In this document: positions 24,106-33,016 of the stretch, piece by piece | Position numbering within the stretch: position 1 is the first letter of the stretch | Layout of the letters: each line of letters begins with the position of its first letter | Assembly (NCBI RefSeq): GCF_000430005.1 | Contig: NZ_AUCY01000032.1 | Location: 1 to 37,341, forward strand | Length of the DNA stretch: 37,341 nucleotides | Reading direction: 5' to 3' | Source of the DNA: Desulfovibrio cuneatus DSM 11391 | GTDB taxonomy: Bacteria > Desulfobacterota > Desulfovibrionia > Desulfovibrionales > Desulfovibrionaceae | Translations under genes and position numbers: made by a program | The notes under the pieces: model-generated | Databases searched by the model: none | What the model saw: only the letters and a program-made list of their open reading frames with translations | What the model was told of the DNA's origin: nothing

Positions 24106-27100
24106 ATGGCGAAGCCTTCGCAGGAAAAGCCCAAATCGAAGAATGAAAAGCATGAACCGGATTTAGCAAAGCTGCGGCAGTTGCTTATTCTGAACGGGGC
24201 GGAAATTTCTGCCATTGGTGAAGAAGCAGAATTGCTGGTGGGTGGTAAAAACTACAATACAGCGATTATCAGCCAGGTGCCTGGCATTAAAACCCCCCAG
24301 TTCAGGGCTGTTTCTGCCCATGCCTTCCATAAATTACTGGATGAAAGCAAAATAAACGCTTCACTCACCCGTTCCATTGTGGACAGGGAGTATAAGCGGG
24401 TGGACTGGACTGACCCGGAAATTAGTGGTGACCCGGAATTTTTGCAAAAATTTGTTCGGGGCATTGGTAAGCAGATAAAAGCGGAAGCATTGGCCGCAGA
24501 AGAAGGCAAAGGCCTTGTAAAGTTGCGTTCCTTCATCAACAACGTTGTGGAAGGGTTTGCCACCTCGCCTGAAGGCATTGACCAACTGCGCAAGCGTTCC
24601 GTGCTGGTGCAGGCGGGTATTTTGGCCGCAGAATTGCCACATGAAGTGGCAGATGCTGTGCGCCAGGGCTACCAAGCCATTTGTGATGAAGCCGGGGAAG
24701 AAGATGTGCCTGTGGCTGTGCGTTCTTCCGCCGCCGGGGAAGATTCCCGCAAAAAGGCGTTTGCTGGCTTGCAGGACACCTACCTGAACATGCGCGGGCC
24801 TGAAAAAGTGGTGCAAGCCTACCATTGGGACTGTGCTTCTGCTTACAACCTGCGCTCCATGACCTACCGCCGTGAAGCCATTCTGGACGCCATTAGCCTT
24901 GCCGAAGAAACTGGCGACGACAACATTGCCATTCTTGCCAAGCAGGAATGGGCCATTGAAAATACCTCTCTTTCCGTATGTCTTATGCGCATGATCAACC
25001 CGGTTATTTCCGGCACTGCTTTTGCGGCAGATACAGCCACAGGCTGCCGGGGCACTGTGCGTAACGACCTGGTTTCCATTGACGCAAGCTATGGCCTGGG
25101 TGAGGCCGTGGTGGGTGGTATGGTAACGCCGGATAAATACTATGTGTTTACCCGCGACGATAACCGCCAGGTGGTTATTCGCCAAATGGGTTGTAAAGAC
25201 AAAAAAATTATTTATGACGAAGCAGGCGGCACACGCCATGCCCCAGTGCCGGAGCATGAAATATACCGCTGGGCGCTTTCCATGGCCCATGCCGAATCCG
25301 TAGCCAAGGGTGTGCGCTCTATAAGCAATACCTATGGCGGCATCATTACCGACTCAGAATTTTGCATAGACGTGAATGATGAGTTGTGGTTTGTACAGGC
25401 CAGGCCTGAAACGCGCTGGAACGAAGAATTTGAATTGCACCCCGACACCATTTTCATGCGCCGCAAGGAAGTGGACCCCGCTGCTGCTGCCCGTGCTGAA
25501 CTGCTGCTGGAAGGCAATGGCGCTTCCCGCGGGGCAGGGCAGGGCCGGGTAAAGTTCCTGCGTTCCGCCCTGGAACTGAACAAAATCAGCAAGGGTGAAA
25601 TTCTGGCTGCCGAACGTACCGACCCGGACATGGTGCCGGGCATGCGCGTGGCTTCCGCCATTTTGGCAGACGTGGGTGGCGACACCTCCCATGCGGCCAT
25701 CACCTCCCGCGAGCTGGGCATTCCTGCCGTTATTGGCATTCAGCGGGTTGAAGCCCTGCGCGCCCTGGATGGCCAGGACGTGACAGTGGACGGTACCACC
25801 GGCCGCGTGTACCGTGGCATTTTGCCCCTGCGTGATGTAGGCGGTGAAATGGACCTTTCCAAGTTGCCTGTCACTAAAACCAAAGTTGGTCTTATTCTGG
25901 CAGACGTGGCCCAGGCCATGTTCCTTTCCCGCCTGCGCAATGTGCCCGACTTTGAAGTGGGCCTGTTGCGGGCGGAATTCCTGCTGGGCAACATCGGGGT
26001 GCATCCCCTGGCTCTGGAAGCGTACGATAATGGTGAGCTTGAGCACGTTATTCAGACCCACTTGAAGGTGCTGGACAGTAAACTGACCAAAACCGTGCGT
26101 ACCCAGCTTAACGCTGGCCTGGTGTTCATGAACTTGCGCCTGCGTGAATACGTGGGCCATTTGACGGGCATTACCCCGGAACTGAACGCCCTGAACGAAC
26201 GCGAAGGCATGGGCACAGAAGAAGAAGTGCTGGCCCTGCGCCGCCAAAGCCGCGACCTGGAACGCAAGCTGGATGAGTATATTGATAACGCATCCCGCCG
26301 CCTTGATTTGATTAAGACCTCTGTGGACCTTGAAGCCCACGTGCGTTACATGATGGGCTTTGAAGATGAGTTGGCCCTGCTTGTGGGGAACGATTCTGAA
26401 GTGGTGCGTCGCCGCAGTGAAATTGCTTCCCAGGTTGCTTCCATTGCTGCCAAAGCGGCAAACATCCCGTATGTTCAAGAAACACTTGAAGAAATCAAGG
26501 AAGTTCGGGCAGACGTGGGCCACCGTACAGGCCTTTTGGTGGAACTGGAAGAAGTGCGCACCATTCCCGATAAAATCAAGGTGCTTATCCAGTCAAAAGG
26601 GTACCGTTCCGGGCGGGAACATTATGTGCAAACCCTCGCTCAGGGCCTTGCCTTGTTTGCCATGGCCTTCTATGGCAAAAACATTATTTACCGCACCACA
26701 GACTTCAAATCCAACGAATATCACAACTTGCTGGGTGGCCTTTTGTTTGAACAAACAGAAGATAACCCCATGCTGGGGTGGCGTGGTGTTTCCCGCAACC
26801 TGCACGACTGGGAAATTGAAGCCTTTAAAATGGCCCGTGGCGTGTACGGCGGCAGCAACCTGCAAATGATGTTGCCTTTTGTGCGCACCATTGAAGAAGC
26901 CCGCAGCATGCGCTGCTACCTTGAACAGGTGCACAAGCTGAAAAGCGGTCAGGACGGCTTGAAAATTATTCAAATGTCCGAACTGCCCAGCAACGCCATT
27001 CTTGCCAAGCAGTTTTTGGAAGAGTTTGACGGCTTCTCCATTGGTTCCAACGACATGACCCAGATGGTGCTGGCAACAGATCGTGACAACGCCCGCCTTT

Positions 27101-27687
27101 CCCATATTTATGATGAGGAAGACCCAGCGGTTGTGTGGGCTATTCTGGTCACCATTTTCACGGGCCAGAAGTTTGGTAAAAAAGTAGGCTTCTGCGGGCA
27201 GGGTGTTTCCAACAGCCTTGTTATTCGCGGGCTGGTGGCCATTGCAGGTATTGCTTCTGCTTCTGTTGTGCCAGACACTTACTACCAAACCAAGTTTGAC
27301 ATGGCTGCCGTGGAAGCGGAAAATATTCCTCCTTCCGGCCTTGGGGACTGGCTGCGAGGCCAGCATGAAAACAACTTGCAAGCCCTGCTGGTTGACCAGG
27401 GGTATGACCATATTCTGAAAAAATATGCCCAACCTGCTGAATTGAAGGAATGGTATGAAGGGGAGCTGCGCCGCCTGCAAGAGCAATTGCGCGAAAACCT
27501 GGATTCCGGCAATGAAAAGTTCTACCGTCAAGAAGTGGAACGCTTCCGCCGCACCTTCCACAAGCCTGTTGTGTATGCTAATTGGGACTGGAATAGCCTT
27601 GTGAATGACGCCCTGCACCAATCCGGCTTTGCCTCGTTTGAAGAACAGGCTGATGCTCTTGCGGTGCAGCGCAGTAAGGTCTGGTAG
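24106..27687 (+). CDS. ppsA: Phosphoenolpyruvate synthase-like enzyme, enlarged (1193 aa)
   Basis: An N-terminal ATP-grasp domain (VPVAVRSSAAGEDSRKKAFAG, later YGLGEAVVGGMVTPDKY and FVQARPET), a phosphohistidine domain with VGGDTSHAAITSRELGIP (His at about 528), and a C-terminal PEP/pyruvate barrel (FSIGSNDMTQMVLATDRD, then GFCGQGVSN with the catalytic Cys at about 1030). Standard PpsA is about 790 residues; this one has about 100 extra at the start and about 300 between the His domain and the barrel, with a helical stretch (about 690-820). It converts pyruvate and ATP to PEP, AMP and phosphate. With pyc it makes the two anaplerotic products of pyruvate. GAGAGGAGA precedes the ATG. Whether the insert regulates the enzyme is unknown. 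Confidence 0.9.
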   Translation: MAKPSQEKPKSKNEKHEPDLAKLRQLLILNGAEISAIGEEAELLVGGKNYNTAIISQVPGIKTPQFRAVSAHAFHKLLDESKINASLTRSIVDREYKRVDWTDPEISGDPEFLQKFVRGIGKQIKAEALAAEEGKGLVKLRSFINNVVEGFATSPEGIDQLRKRSVLVQAGILAAELPHEVADAVRQGYQAICDEAGEEDVPVAVRSSAAGEDSRKKAFAGLQDTYLNMRGPEKVVQAYHWDCASAYNLRSMTYRREAILDAISLAEETGDDNIAILAKQEWAIENTSLSVCLMRMINPVISGTAFAADTATGCRGTVRNDLVSIDASYGLGEAVVGGMVTPDKYYVFTRDDNRQVVIRQMGCKDKKIIYDEAGGTRHAPVPEHEIYRWALSMAHAESVAKGVRSISNTYGGIITDSEFCIDVNDELWFVQARPETRWNEEFELHPDTIFMRRKEVDPAAAARAELLLEGNGASRGAGQGRVKFLRSALELNKISKGEILAAERTDPDMVPGMRVASAILADVGGDTSHAAITSRELGIPAVIGIQRVEALRALDGQDVTVDGTTGRVYRGILPLRDVGGEMDLSKLPVTKTKVGLILADVAQAMFLSRLRNVPDFEVGLLRAEFLLGNIGVHPLALEAYDNGELEHVIQTHLKVLDSKLTKTVRTQLNAGLVFMNLRLREYVGHLTGITPELNALNEREGMGTEEEVLALRRQSRDLERKLDEYIDNASRRLDLIKTSVDLEAHVRYMMGFEDELALLVGNDSEVVRRRSEIASQVASIAAKAANIPYVQETLEEIKEVRADVGHRTGLLVELEEVRTIPDKIKVLIQSKGYRSGREHYVQTLAQGLALFAMAFYGKNIIYRTTDFKSNEYHNLLGGLLFEQTEDNPMLGWRGVSRNLHDWEIEAFKMARGVYGGSNLQMMLPFVRTIEEARSMRCYLEQVHKLKSGQDGLKIIQMSELPSNAILAKQFLEEFDGFSIGSNDMTQMVLATDRDNARLSHIYDEEDPAVVWAILVTIFTGQKFGKKVGFCGQGVSNSLVIRGLVAIAGIASASVVPDTYYQTKFDMAAVEAENIPPSGLGDWLRGQHENNLQALLVDQGYDHILKKYAQPAELKEWYEGELRRLQEQLRENLDSGNEKFYRQEVERFRRTFHKPVVYANWDWNSLVNDALHQSGFASFEEQADALAVQRSKVW

Positions 27688-27689
27688 CA

Positions 27690-27820
27690 TAGGGAAACGC
27701 TGATTTATTCCGTTTGGCTGCGTTGCTCGCTTTTTTTGAGGCGGGGCAGGACCAAAGAGTCCAGCACCCACCTCAAAAAAAACTCATGCCTTGCCAAACG
27801 AAAAACTGAGCGTTTCCCCA
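27690..27820. repeat. Complete family 1 element: MITE-like 131-bp long hairpin
   Basis: The left arm GGGAAACGCTGATTTATTCC + GTTTGGC (27692-27718) and right arm GCCAAACGAAAAACTGAG + CGTTTCCCC (27793-27819) are imperfect inverted repeats of about 27 bp. Inside, TTTTTTTGAGG / CCTCAAAAAAA forms a second stem with a GGACCAAAGAGTCC hairpin at the tip. No coding capacity. It begins three bases after the ppsA stop and could also act as its terminator. Confidence 0.7.
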
Positions 27821-28055
27821 AATCCTCTTAACCAGTGCTTCCATAGTTTCCAAGGATGTATTCCTTCTACATCGCCGTGTTTCCTGCCAGGAAGCACGGC
27901 GGTTCTGTATGCATTGCCAGGGTAAGCCTGCGCGTGTTCTTGACAACTTGGGGCATGGCTGACAAAACAAACGCACTGTTTGCTTGGCATCTAGCACCGG
28001 CCTCATTTCCCTGTACCAACGATTTTACTAGCCTCTTGGGCTCACGTTTACTCTT
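27821..28055. other. Non-coding leader region before the LTA-synthase-family gene
   Basis: It holds a near-perfect 14-bp hairpin at 27873-27901 (CGCCGTG...CACGGCG) with almost no loop. No gene is seen. Confidence 0.4.
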
Positions 28056-30044
28056 ATGTCTACGCAGAAACACTATTCCCCCCTGGTTGTTTATCTTGCC
28101 TGCTTAAGCTACACCTTGCTGGTCTTCTTTTTATTTCGCATGGTGTTTGCTGTTATGGCGGCGAACAACTTAGCTGGTGCAAGCGCTGCAGAATTTTGGC
28201 AAGCCCTGTATCTTGGCTTTCGTTTCGACGCCCGCCTGGCTGCCCTGGTCACGTTGCCCTTGGGGGTTGCCCTGGCTGTGCCTGCCTTGGCCCGGCGCGT
28301 AACATTCCGTCTGGTGTGCCTTGTGTATGCTTTGCCCCTGTTCTTCTTAGTGGTGCTATACGCGGTGGACATGGGTTTTTATGCTTACCTTGGGGGGCGC
28401 CTTGATATTACCATTTGGGACTTGTTGAAAGATTTAACGGTGTCCATGTCCATGGTGTGGCAAAGCTACCCGGTGGTGTGGATTATACTGGGTGAATTTG
28501 CCTGTGCCGCTGCCATTACCTGGGGCTTGGCCCGCTTGGCAGCGCTGCCCCTGGCCCACAGTGCCCGGTGGCAGGTGGGGGCACTCCGCTTTGTGGTTGG
28601 CCTGCTGGTACTTTTTGTGGCTGTGTATGGGCAAATTACCCCCAATATGTTTCCCCTGCGCTGGAGCAATGCCTATTTTTCCCAAAACCAGCATATTGTG
28701 GCTTTGGCGCTGAATCCGGTACATAATTTATATGATACCTTCATACAGGCTTCTGGCAGAAATTACGACCTGGAAAAAGTGCGGGAAGCTTACCCGCGCA
28801 TGGCAGCTTACCTTGGGGTAGATGCCCCCAACCAGGAGACCTTGAGCTTTTCGCGCACAACACCGGGCAGGGGTGAGCGCCCTTTGAATGTGGTTATTAT
28901 TTTTATGGAGTCCCTGGCGTACCCAAAAACCTCTTTTGCACCGGGTGGGGCAAATACCACTCCCTTCATTGCGGCCCTGGCAAAAGAATCTGTACTGTTC
29001 CACAACTATTATGCTAACGCCCGCACCACGGCCAGGGCCGTGTTTTCCGCTGTTACGGGCATTCCGGATGTAAGCGAAAAAAGCACCGCTTCACGCAATC
29101 CGTTGGCAGCAAACCAGTTTTTGCTCATGAATGAGTTTGTAGGGTACGATAAATACTACATGCTTGGGGGCAGTGCCAACTGGGCAAATATCCGGGCCGT
29201 ATTCCAGCGCAATGTGTGCAGTTTGCAAGTGCTGGAAGAGTATAGCTGGAAAGCACCCAATGTGGATGTGTGGGGCATTTCCGATTTTGCCCTGCTTATC
29301 GAAGCGCATGCCACCCTGGCAGCCCGCGACCAAAGCACTCCCTTTGTGGCTGTTATCCAAACAGCGGGTTTTCACAGGCCCTACACAATTCCCCCCACCC
29401 CAGGGTTTGTCTTGCAGGAACTGCCCAAAGAACAGCTTGATTTATATGGCTTTGAAGACCAGCGGGAATATAATTCCTTGCGCTTTTCCGACTTTGCCCT
29501 GGGTGAATTCATGCGCCTTGCCCGGCAAAGCCCGTATTATGAGAACACCGTGTTTTTCATATTTGGTGACCACGGAATTACGGACAATGGCAGGAATATG
29601 CCTGCCGGATATTCGGCCGCTTACCTTGCCCCTTGGCATGTTCCCTTACTGGTGCATGCTTCCCCTGCGCTGGGGCTGTTAACGCCGGGCAACAGGCACG
29701 ATGCTGCCAGCCATGTGGATATTTTTGCTACCGCAGCTTCCCTGGCGGGCATTGGGTTTGAAAACCGCACCCTGGGCCGTAACCTGTTTGACAAGCGTTT
29801 CGATGCAGACCGGATGGCCTTTATTGGGGGGAAAAGCAACGTTCCTTTGCGGGTAGTGCAGGGGCAGTATGGCTACTTCAAGTCTTCGGGGGGAGACGAA
29901 CACCTGTACCGCCTGGACGACACTACAGGTAAAGATTTGGCCGTTGCCATGCCAGAATTGCTGGCAGTATTGCGGCAGCGGGCAGAAGACTATGTGCAAA
30001 CGGCCCGTTATATGTTGTATAACAACCCGCAAAAAGAACAATAA
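28056..30044 (+). CDS. LTA synthase family phosphoglycerol/phosphoethanolamine-type transferase
   Basis: 662 residues. Residues 1-200 carry about five membrane helices (LVVYLACLSYTLLVFFLF onwards). The rest is a periplasmic sulfatase-fold domain: VVIIFMES (metal-binding Glu), YANARTTARAVFSAVTG (nucleophile Thr), and FIFGDHG (metal-binding Asp-His). This matches the LtaS/OpgB superfamily, which moves a phosphoglycerol or similar group from a phospholipid to a glycan or polymer on the outside of the inner membrane. In a Gram-negative cell, decoration of periplasmic glucan or LPS is more likely than lipoteichoic acid. No clear ribosome site precedes ATG 28056. A glycosyltransferase gene follows after 28 bases, supporting a joint role on an envelope glycan. 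Confidence 0.88.
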   Translation: MSTQKHYSPLVVYLACLSYTLLVFFLFRMVFAVMAANNLAGASAAEFWQALYLGFRFDARLAALVTLPLGVALAVPALARRVTFRLVCLVYALPLFFLVVLYAVDMGFYAYLGGRLDITIWDLLKDLTVSMSMVWQSYPVVWIILGEFACAAAITWGLARLAALPLAHSARWQVGALRFVVGLLVLFVAVYGQITPNMFPLRWSNAYFSQNQHIVALALNPVHNLYDTFIQASGRNYDLEKVREAYPRMAAYLGVDAPNQETLSFSRTTPGRGERPLNVVIIFMESLAYPKTSFAPGGANTTPFIAALAKESVLFHNYYANARTTARAVFSAVTGIPDVSEKSTASRNPLAANQFLLMNEFVGYDKYYMLGGSANWANIRAVFQRNVCSLQVLEEYSWKAPNVDVWGISDFALLIEAHATLAARDQSTPFVAVIQTAGFHRPYTIPPTPGFVLQELPKEQLDLYGFEDQREYNSLRFSDFALGEFMRLARQSPYYENTVFFIFGDHGITDNGRNMPAGYSAAYLAPWHVPLLVHASPALGLLTPGNRHDAASHVDIFATAASLAGIGFENRTLGRNLFDKRFDADRMAFIGGKSNVPLRVVQGQYGYFKSSGGDEHLYRLDDTTGKDLAVAMPELLAVLRQRAEDYVQTARYMLYNNPQKEQ

Positions 30045-30072
30045 TTCTCTATTCTCACCTTGGGGGCCTTTT

Positions 30073-30813
30073 GTGATTCGATTGTGTGCCTGCATATTGC
30101 ACTATGGTGAGCCAGAACTGACAGCCCGGCTGCACACCCACCTGCACAAGGCAGAACCGGAGCGGGCACAGGACGTGCTGGTGCTGGATAACGCTGCCCC
30201 CCATGCCTATGCCCCGGCCTGGCACCGTTTGGATGCAAACAGATACTGGGCAGGGGCTTTTGCCTGGTTTTTGGCCCAGGCCGAAGCCCTTGGGTATACT
30301 CACGTCTGGTTTTGCAATAACGACATACAGCTTCTTTCCGCCGGGCCGTATCTGAAACGCCTTGAGGCACGCCTTGCCCGGCTGGAGAAGCAGGGCAGGG
30401 TGGGGGCTCTTTCCCCAGCTTTGGAACACAACCCCTACCACCGGCACACGCAGCAGCAACCCGGCGGGGGCTGCCGCCCTGTGCCCTACCTGGACGGTGT
30501 TGCCCCGGTGGTGAGCGTGCAGGCCGTTGCCGCTGTGGGGGGGCTGGATTGTGAAGACAATCAATATGGCTATGGGGTTGACGTGTGGCTTTCCTTGCGC
30601 TTGCAGCAAGCTGGGTGGCAAGTCCTGGTGGACGATGGTATGCTTATGCGGCACCGCTACCACACTACGGCCAACGCAGTCACAGGTTTTATGCAAACAG
30701 CAGCCAAAGCGGAAGAAGCCTTTATGCAAAAACGCCTTGGCCCCCAGTGGCGTGAGCATATGCAACAATTGCAGCAGGGGTGGCAGCAACCCAGCGGACA
30801 AACTGTGGAGTAG
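30073..30813 (+). CDS. Glycosyltransferase, family 2-like
   Basis: 246 residues from a GTG at 30073, preceded by a G-rich stretch (TGGGGG); the longer open frame back to 29869 overlaps the previous gene and is not used. The start IRLCACILHYGEPELTARLH and the metal site region HVWFCNNDIQLL (in the place of the DxD motif) are of the GT-A fold. The later GGLDCEDNQYGYGVDVWLSLRLQQAGW is the acceptor-side motif of GT2 enzymes such as rhamnosyltransferases. A C-terminal helix rich in Gln completes it. It is soluble or peripheral, probably acting at the inner face of the membrane. Its closeness to the LTA-synthase-family gene suggests that both modify the same glycan; the sugar is unknown. Confidence 0.8.
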   Translation: MIRLCACILHYGEPELTARLHTHLHKAEPERAQDVLVLDNAAPHAYAPAWHRLDANRYWAGAFAWFLAQAEALGYTHVWFCNNDIQLLSAGPYLKRLEARLARLEKQGRVGALSPALEHNPYHRHTQQQPGGGCRPVPYLDGVAPVVSVQAVAAVGGLDCEDNQYGYGVDVWLSLRLQQAGWQVLVDDGMLMRHRYHTTANAVTGFMQTAAKAEEAFMQKRLGPQWREHMQQLQQGWQQPSGQTVE

Positions 30814-30851
30814 CTTTCTTCATTGCTGTGTGTTTTTGTACCGCTTTTCGC

Positions 30852-30879
30852 ATAGCCTGTAATGGGCTATTGCTTTTTT
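30852..30879 (+). terminator. Weak terminator behind the glycosyltransferase gene
   Basis: A 6-bp stem ATAGCC / GGCTAT followed by TGCTTTTTT. Confidence 0.5.
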
Positions 30880-30992
30880 AGAAAAGTAATAGTAACCTTA
30901 GATTAATAGTTTTTATTCCTAATTATGTACATGTTACCTCCCCCCCGGCACTCGTTGCCGTTGGCTCTATCTTTAACCAAACGAGGAATGCC

Positions 30993-31706
30993 ATGAATAC
31001 TCCAAAAACTTCCAGCCTTGCCGGGCTTAATCGGCGTGAATTTCTTGCGGCTGCTTCCAGCGCTGCCGTGCTTCTTTCCATGGGTGGCTTGGGCAATGTT
31101 GCCTTTGCCGCAACGCCCTTTGCCTTGCCTGCCCTTCCCTATGCAGAAAATGCCCTGGAACCTGTTGTTTCTGCCAAAACCATCAGCTTTCACTATGGCA
31201 AGCACCATAAAGGGTATGTAGACAACCTGAACAAGCTGGTGGCTGGTACTGAGTTTGCGGACATGCCCCTGGAAAAAATTATTGCCGAAACAGCAGGCAA
31301 GGCCGAAAAGGTGGGCATTTTTAATAATGCAGCCCAAACCTGGAACCATACTTTTTATTGGAACAGCCTGACCCCCAATGGGGGTGGCACACCACCAGCA
31401 GCGTTAAAAAAACGTATTGATGCCTCGTTTGGCGATGTGGAAGCCTGCAAAAAGGAACTGGCCGCAGCTGCCATGGGACGTTTTGCCAGTGGCTGGGCAT
31501 GGCTGGTGAAAGATGGCGATAAACTGAAAATTGTGAATACCATGAATGCCGATACCCCCATTACCACCGGGCTGAAACCCCTGCTTACCATTGACGTGTG
31601 GGAGCATGCCTATTACCTGGATTACCAGAACCGCCGCGCCGACTATGTAACCGGGGTGCTGGATAAACTGGTGAACTGGGAGTTTGCAGCCAAAAACCTT
31701 GGGTAA
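30993..31706 (+). CDS. sodB: Iron superoxide dismutase, TAT-exported
   Basis: 237 residues. The first 40 are a twin-arginine signal ([13 protein letters not shown], hydrophobic stretch, then VAFA cleavage region), so the enzyme works in the periplasm after folding with its metal. The mature part is a standard Fe/Mn SOD. Metal ligands are His67 (HYGKHH), His119 (WNHTFYW), Asp201 and His205 (DVWEHAYY). It converts superoxide to oxygen and peroxide, useful for an anaerobe whose periplasmic hydrogenases and cytochromes meet oxygen. An earlier ATG is out of frame; GAGGA lies seven bases before ATG 30993. It is a single gene with a strong terminator at 31785. Confidence 0.95.
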   Translation: MNTPKTSSLAGLNRREFLAAASSAAVLLSMGGLGNVAFAATPFALPALPYAENALEPVVSAKTISFHYGKHHKGYVDNLNKLVAGTEFADMPLEKIIAETAGKAEKVGIFNNAAQTWNHTFYWNSLTPNGGGTPPAALKKRIDASFGDVEACKKELAAAAMGRFASGWAWLVKDGDKLKIVNTMNADTPITTGLKPLLTIDVWEHAYYLDYQNRRADYVTGVLDKLVNWEFAAKNLG

Positions 31707-31735
31707 TTTTTCCTCTGGGAATCACTGGTTATAGG

Positions 31736-31747
31736 GCGTTTCCTTAA
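31736..31747 (-). repeat. Possible short family 1 end
   Basis: The minus strand reads TTAAGGAAACGC, identical to the first 12 bases of copy 5. It is too short to be sure it is not chance. Confidence 0.3.
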
Positions 31748-31784
31748 CCACATCACCAGGTATTTCTGGAAATGTTCATTGCAG

Positions 31785-31825
31785 GTAACTCCGGGGGGCA
31801 CTGTCACCCCTGGAGTTACTTTTTT
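31785..31825 (+). terminator. Terminator of the superoxide dismutase gene
   Basis: GTAACTCC and GGAGTTAC arms extended by a G/C stretch, then TTTTTT, about 80 bases after the stop. Confidence 0.85.
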
Positions 31826-31841
31826 GCATGTGGGGAAATTC

Positions 31842-31870
31842 TTGTCGTCGTGTAGTAAATGCGCTAGATA
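31842..31870 (+). promoter_or_regulatory. Probable sigma-70 promoter of the TRAP operon
   Basis: TTGTCG (31842-31847) and TAGATA (31865-31870) are 17 bases apart, about 75 bases before the dctP start. The -10 is the same as in the rplM promoter. Downstream, two GTGAACA repeats (around 31905-31918) could be an operator. Confidence 0.5.
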
Positions 31871-31944
31871 AACGCTACGGGCGCGTTTTTTCAAGCGCCT
31901 GAGTGTGAACACGTGAACAAGTTTAGCTTTGGCAAGGAGCCATT

Positions 31945-32931
31945 ATGACCCGTATTTTCCGTCATTGTGCAGTTGCTGCAACACTTTTGTGTCTTCTTGC
32001 ACCGCAAGCCTTTGGGGCAGCCCGTCTTTCCAACCAAATGCCTCCCACCCACTTTCTTTCCAAGGCTATGGACTTGTATGCCGAGAAAGTTGCGGAATTT
32101 TCCGGTGGTAAAGAAACGGTGCAGGTGTTCCACTCCGGCCAGCTTTACCAGGACACAACCGTGGTGGAAGCTGTGCAGGATGGCCTTGTGGAACTGGCAT
32201 TGCTGCCTGCCAACAAATGGGCTGGCATGTTCCCTGCCATCGATATTTTTGAAATGCCCTTTGTGTTTAAAGACCAAAATGCCTTGCACCGCTTTTTGGA
32301 TGAAGGCGGGGCCGCGCTGCTGGACGAAGAATTCCAGAAACTCAACGTGAAGGTTATGTTCTGGGCAGACTATGGTGATGTGCATATTTTTAATAACAAG
32401 CGCGCTTTGCTTGCCCCCGAAGATTTCAAAGGGGTAAAAATACGGACATTTGGTAAGGCTTCCACCCAGGCCATTGAAGCCCTTGGTGGCAGCCCCACCA
32501 TGATAAGCTCTGCCGAAATGTACATGGCCCTGCAACGGGGCACTGTGGATGGTGCTGTTACCGGGGTGCCTGCTGCCGTTAGCCGCAAGGTGTATGAAGT
32601 GCAAAAACACATGACCGTGGCAGGCCTGAGCGCCGTGGAATTTGTGCTGCAAGCCAACCTTGACTGGTGGAACAACCTGAGCCCGGAAGCGAAAGAAGCC
32701 CACATGCGGGCCAGCAAAGAAGTGTCTGCATTTATTTCCCGCTCTGTGGCGGAAGAAGAAGCCAAGGCGCTGGAAACGGTAAAAGCGTCAGGGCTGCAAA
32801 TTAGCGTGCCCACGCCGGAACAGCGTAAAGTGTTGCAACAGGCCACAGCCCCTGTGCTGGAAGCCTTTGCCAAAACGAGCGGTGAATCTGGCAAGAAACT
32901 GCTGGAAATTACCGCCAAGGCAAACAAGTAG
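31945..32931 (+). CDS. dctP: TRAP transporter solute-binding protein
   Basis: 328 residues with a Sec signal peptide (cleavage after about residue 24, PQAFGA). The DctP family is clear from HFLSKAMDLYAEKVAEFSGG, VEAVQDGLVELALLPANKW, FEMPFVFKDQNALHRFL and the central GVKIRTFGKASTQAIEALGGSPTMISSAEMYMALQRGTVDG, which includes the conserved Arg that pairs with the substrate carboxylate. It binds an organic acid in the periplasm and delivers it to the DctQM membrane pair encoded next. AAGGAG precedes the ATG. A perfect hairpin between this gene and dctQ probably lets the binding protein be made in excess. The substrate cannot be assigned from sequence. Confidence 0.94.
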   Translation: MTRIFRHCAVAATLLCLLAPQAFGAARLSNQMPPTHFLSKAMDLYAEKVAEFSGGKETVQVFHSGQLYQDTTVVEAVQDGLVELALLPANKWAGMFPAIDIFEMPFVFKDQNALHRFLDEGGAALLDEEFQKLNVKVMFWADYGDVHIFNNKRALLAPEDFKGVKIRTFGKASTQAIEALGGSPTMISSAEMYMALQRGTVDGAVTGVPAAVSRKVYEVQKHMTVAGLSAVEFVLQANLDWWNNLSPEAKEAHMRASKEVSAFISRSVAEEEAKALETVKASGLQISVPTPEQRKVLQQATAPVLEAFAKTSGESGKKLLEITAKANK

Positions 32932-32953
32932 CTGGCAGGTTTTTTTGTCTCTG

Positions 32954-32991
32954 AACGTGTAAGCCCGCTTTTGAACGCGGGCTTACACGTT
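32954..32991 (+). promoter_or_regulatory. Intercistronic hairpin between dctP and dctQ
   Basis: Perfect 15-bp arms AACGTGTAAGCCCGC / GCGGGCTTACACGTT with an 8-nt loop, 22 bases after the dctP stop and just before the dctQ ribosome site. The T-run after it is minimal, so partial termination or 3'-end protection of dctP mRNA is more likely than full termination. Confidence 0.75.
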
Positions 32992-33016
32992 TCCAATAAG
33001 TTTTTTGGAGGAATAC

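Noticed and set aside
23855-24169. 104-residue minus-strand open frame opposite the ppsA leader
   Set aside because: It coincides with the two-hairpin element. The frame at copy 1 shows similar residues only because the DNA is related. No start signal of its own.
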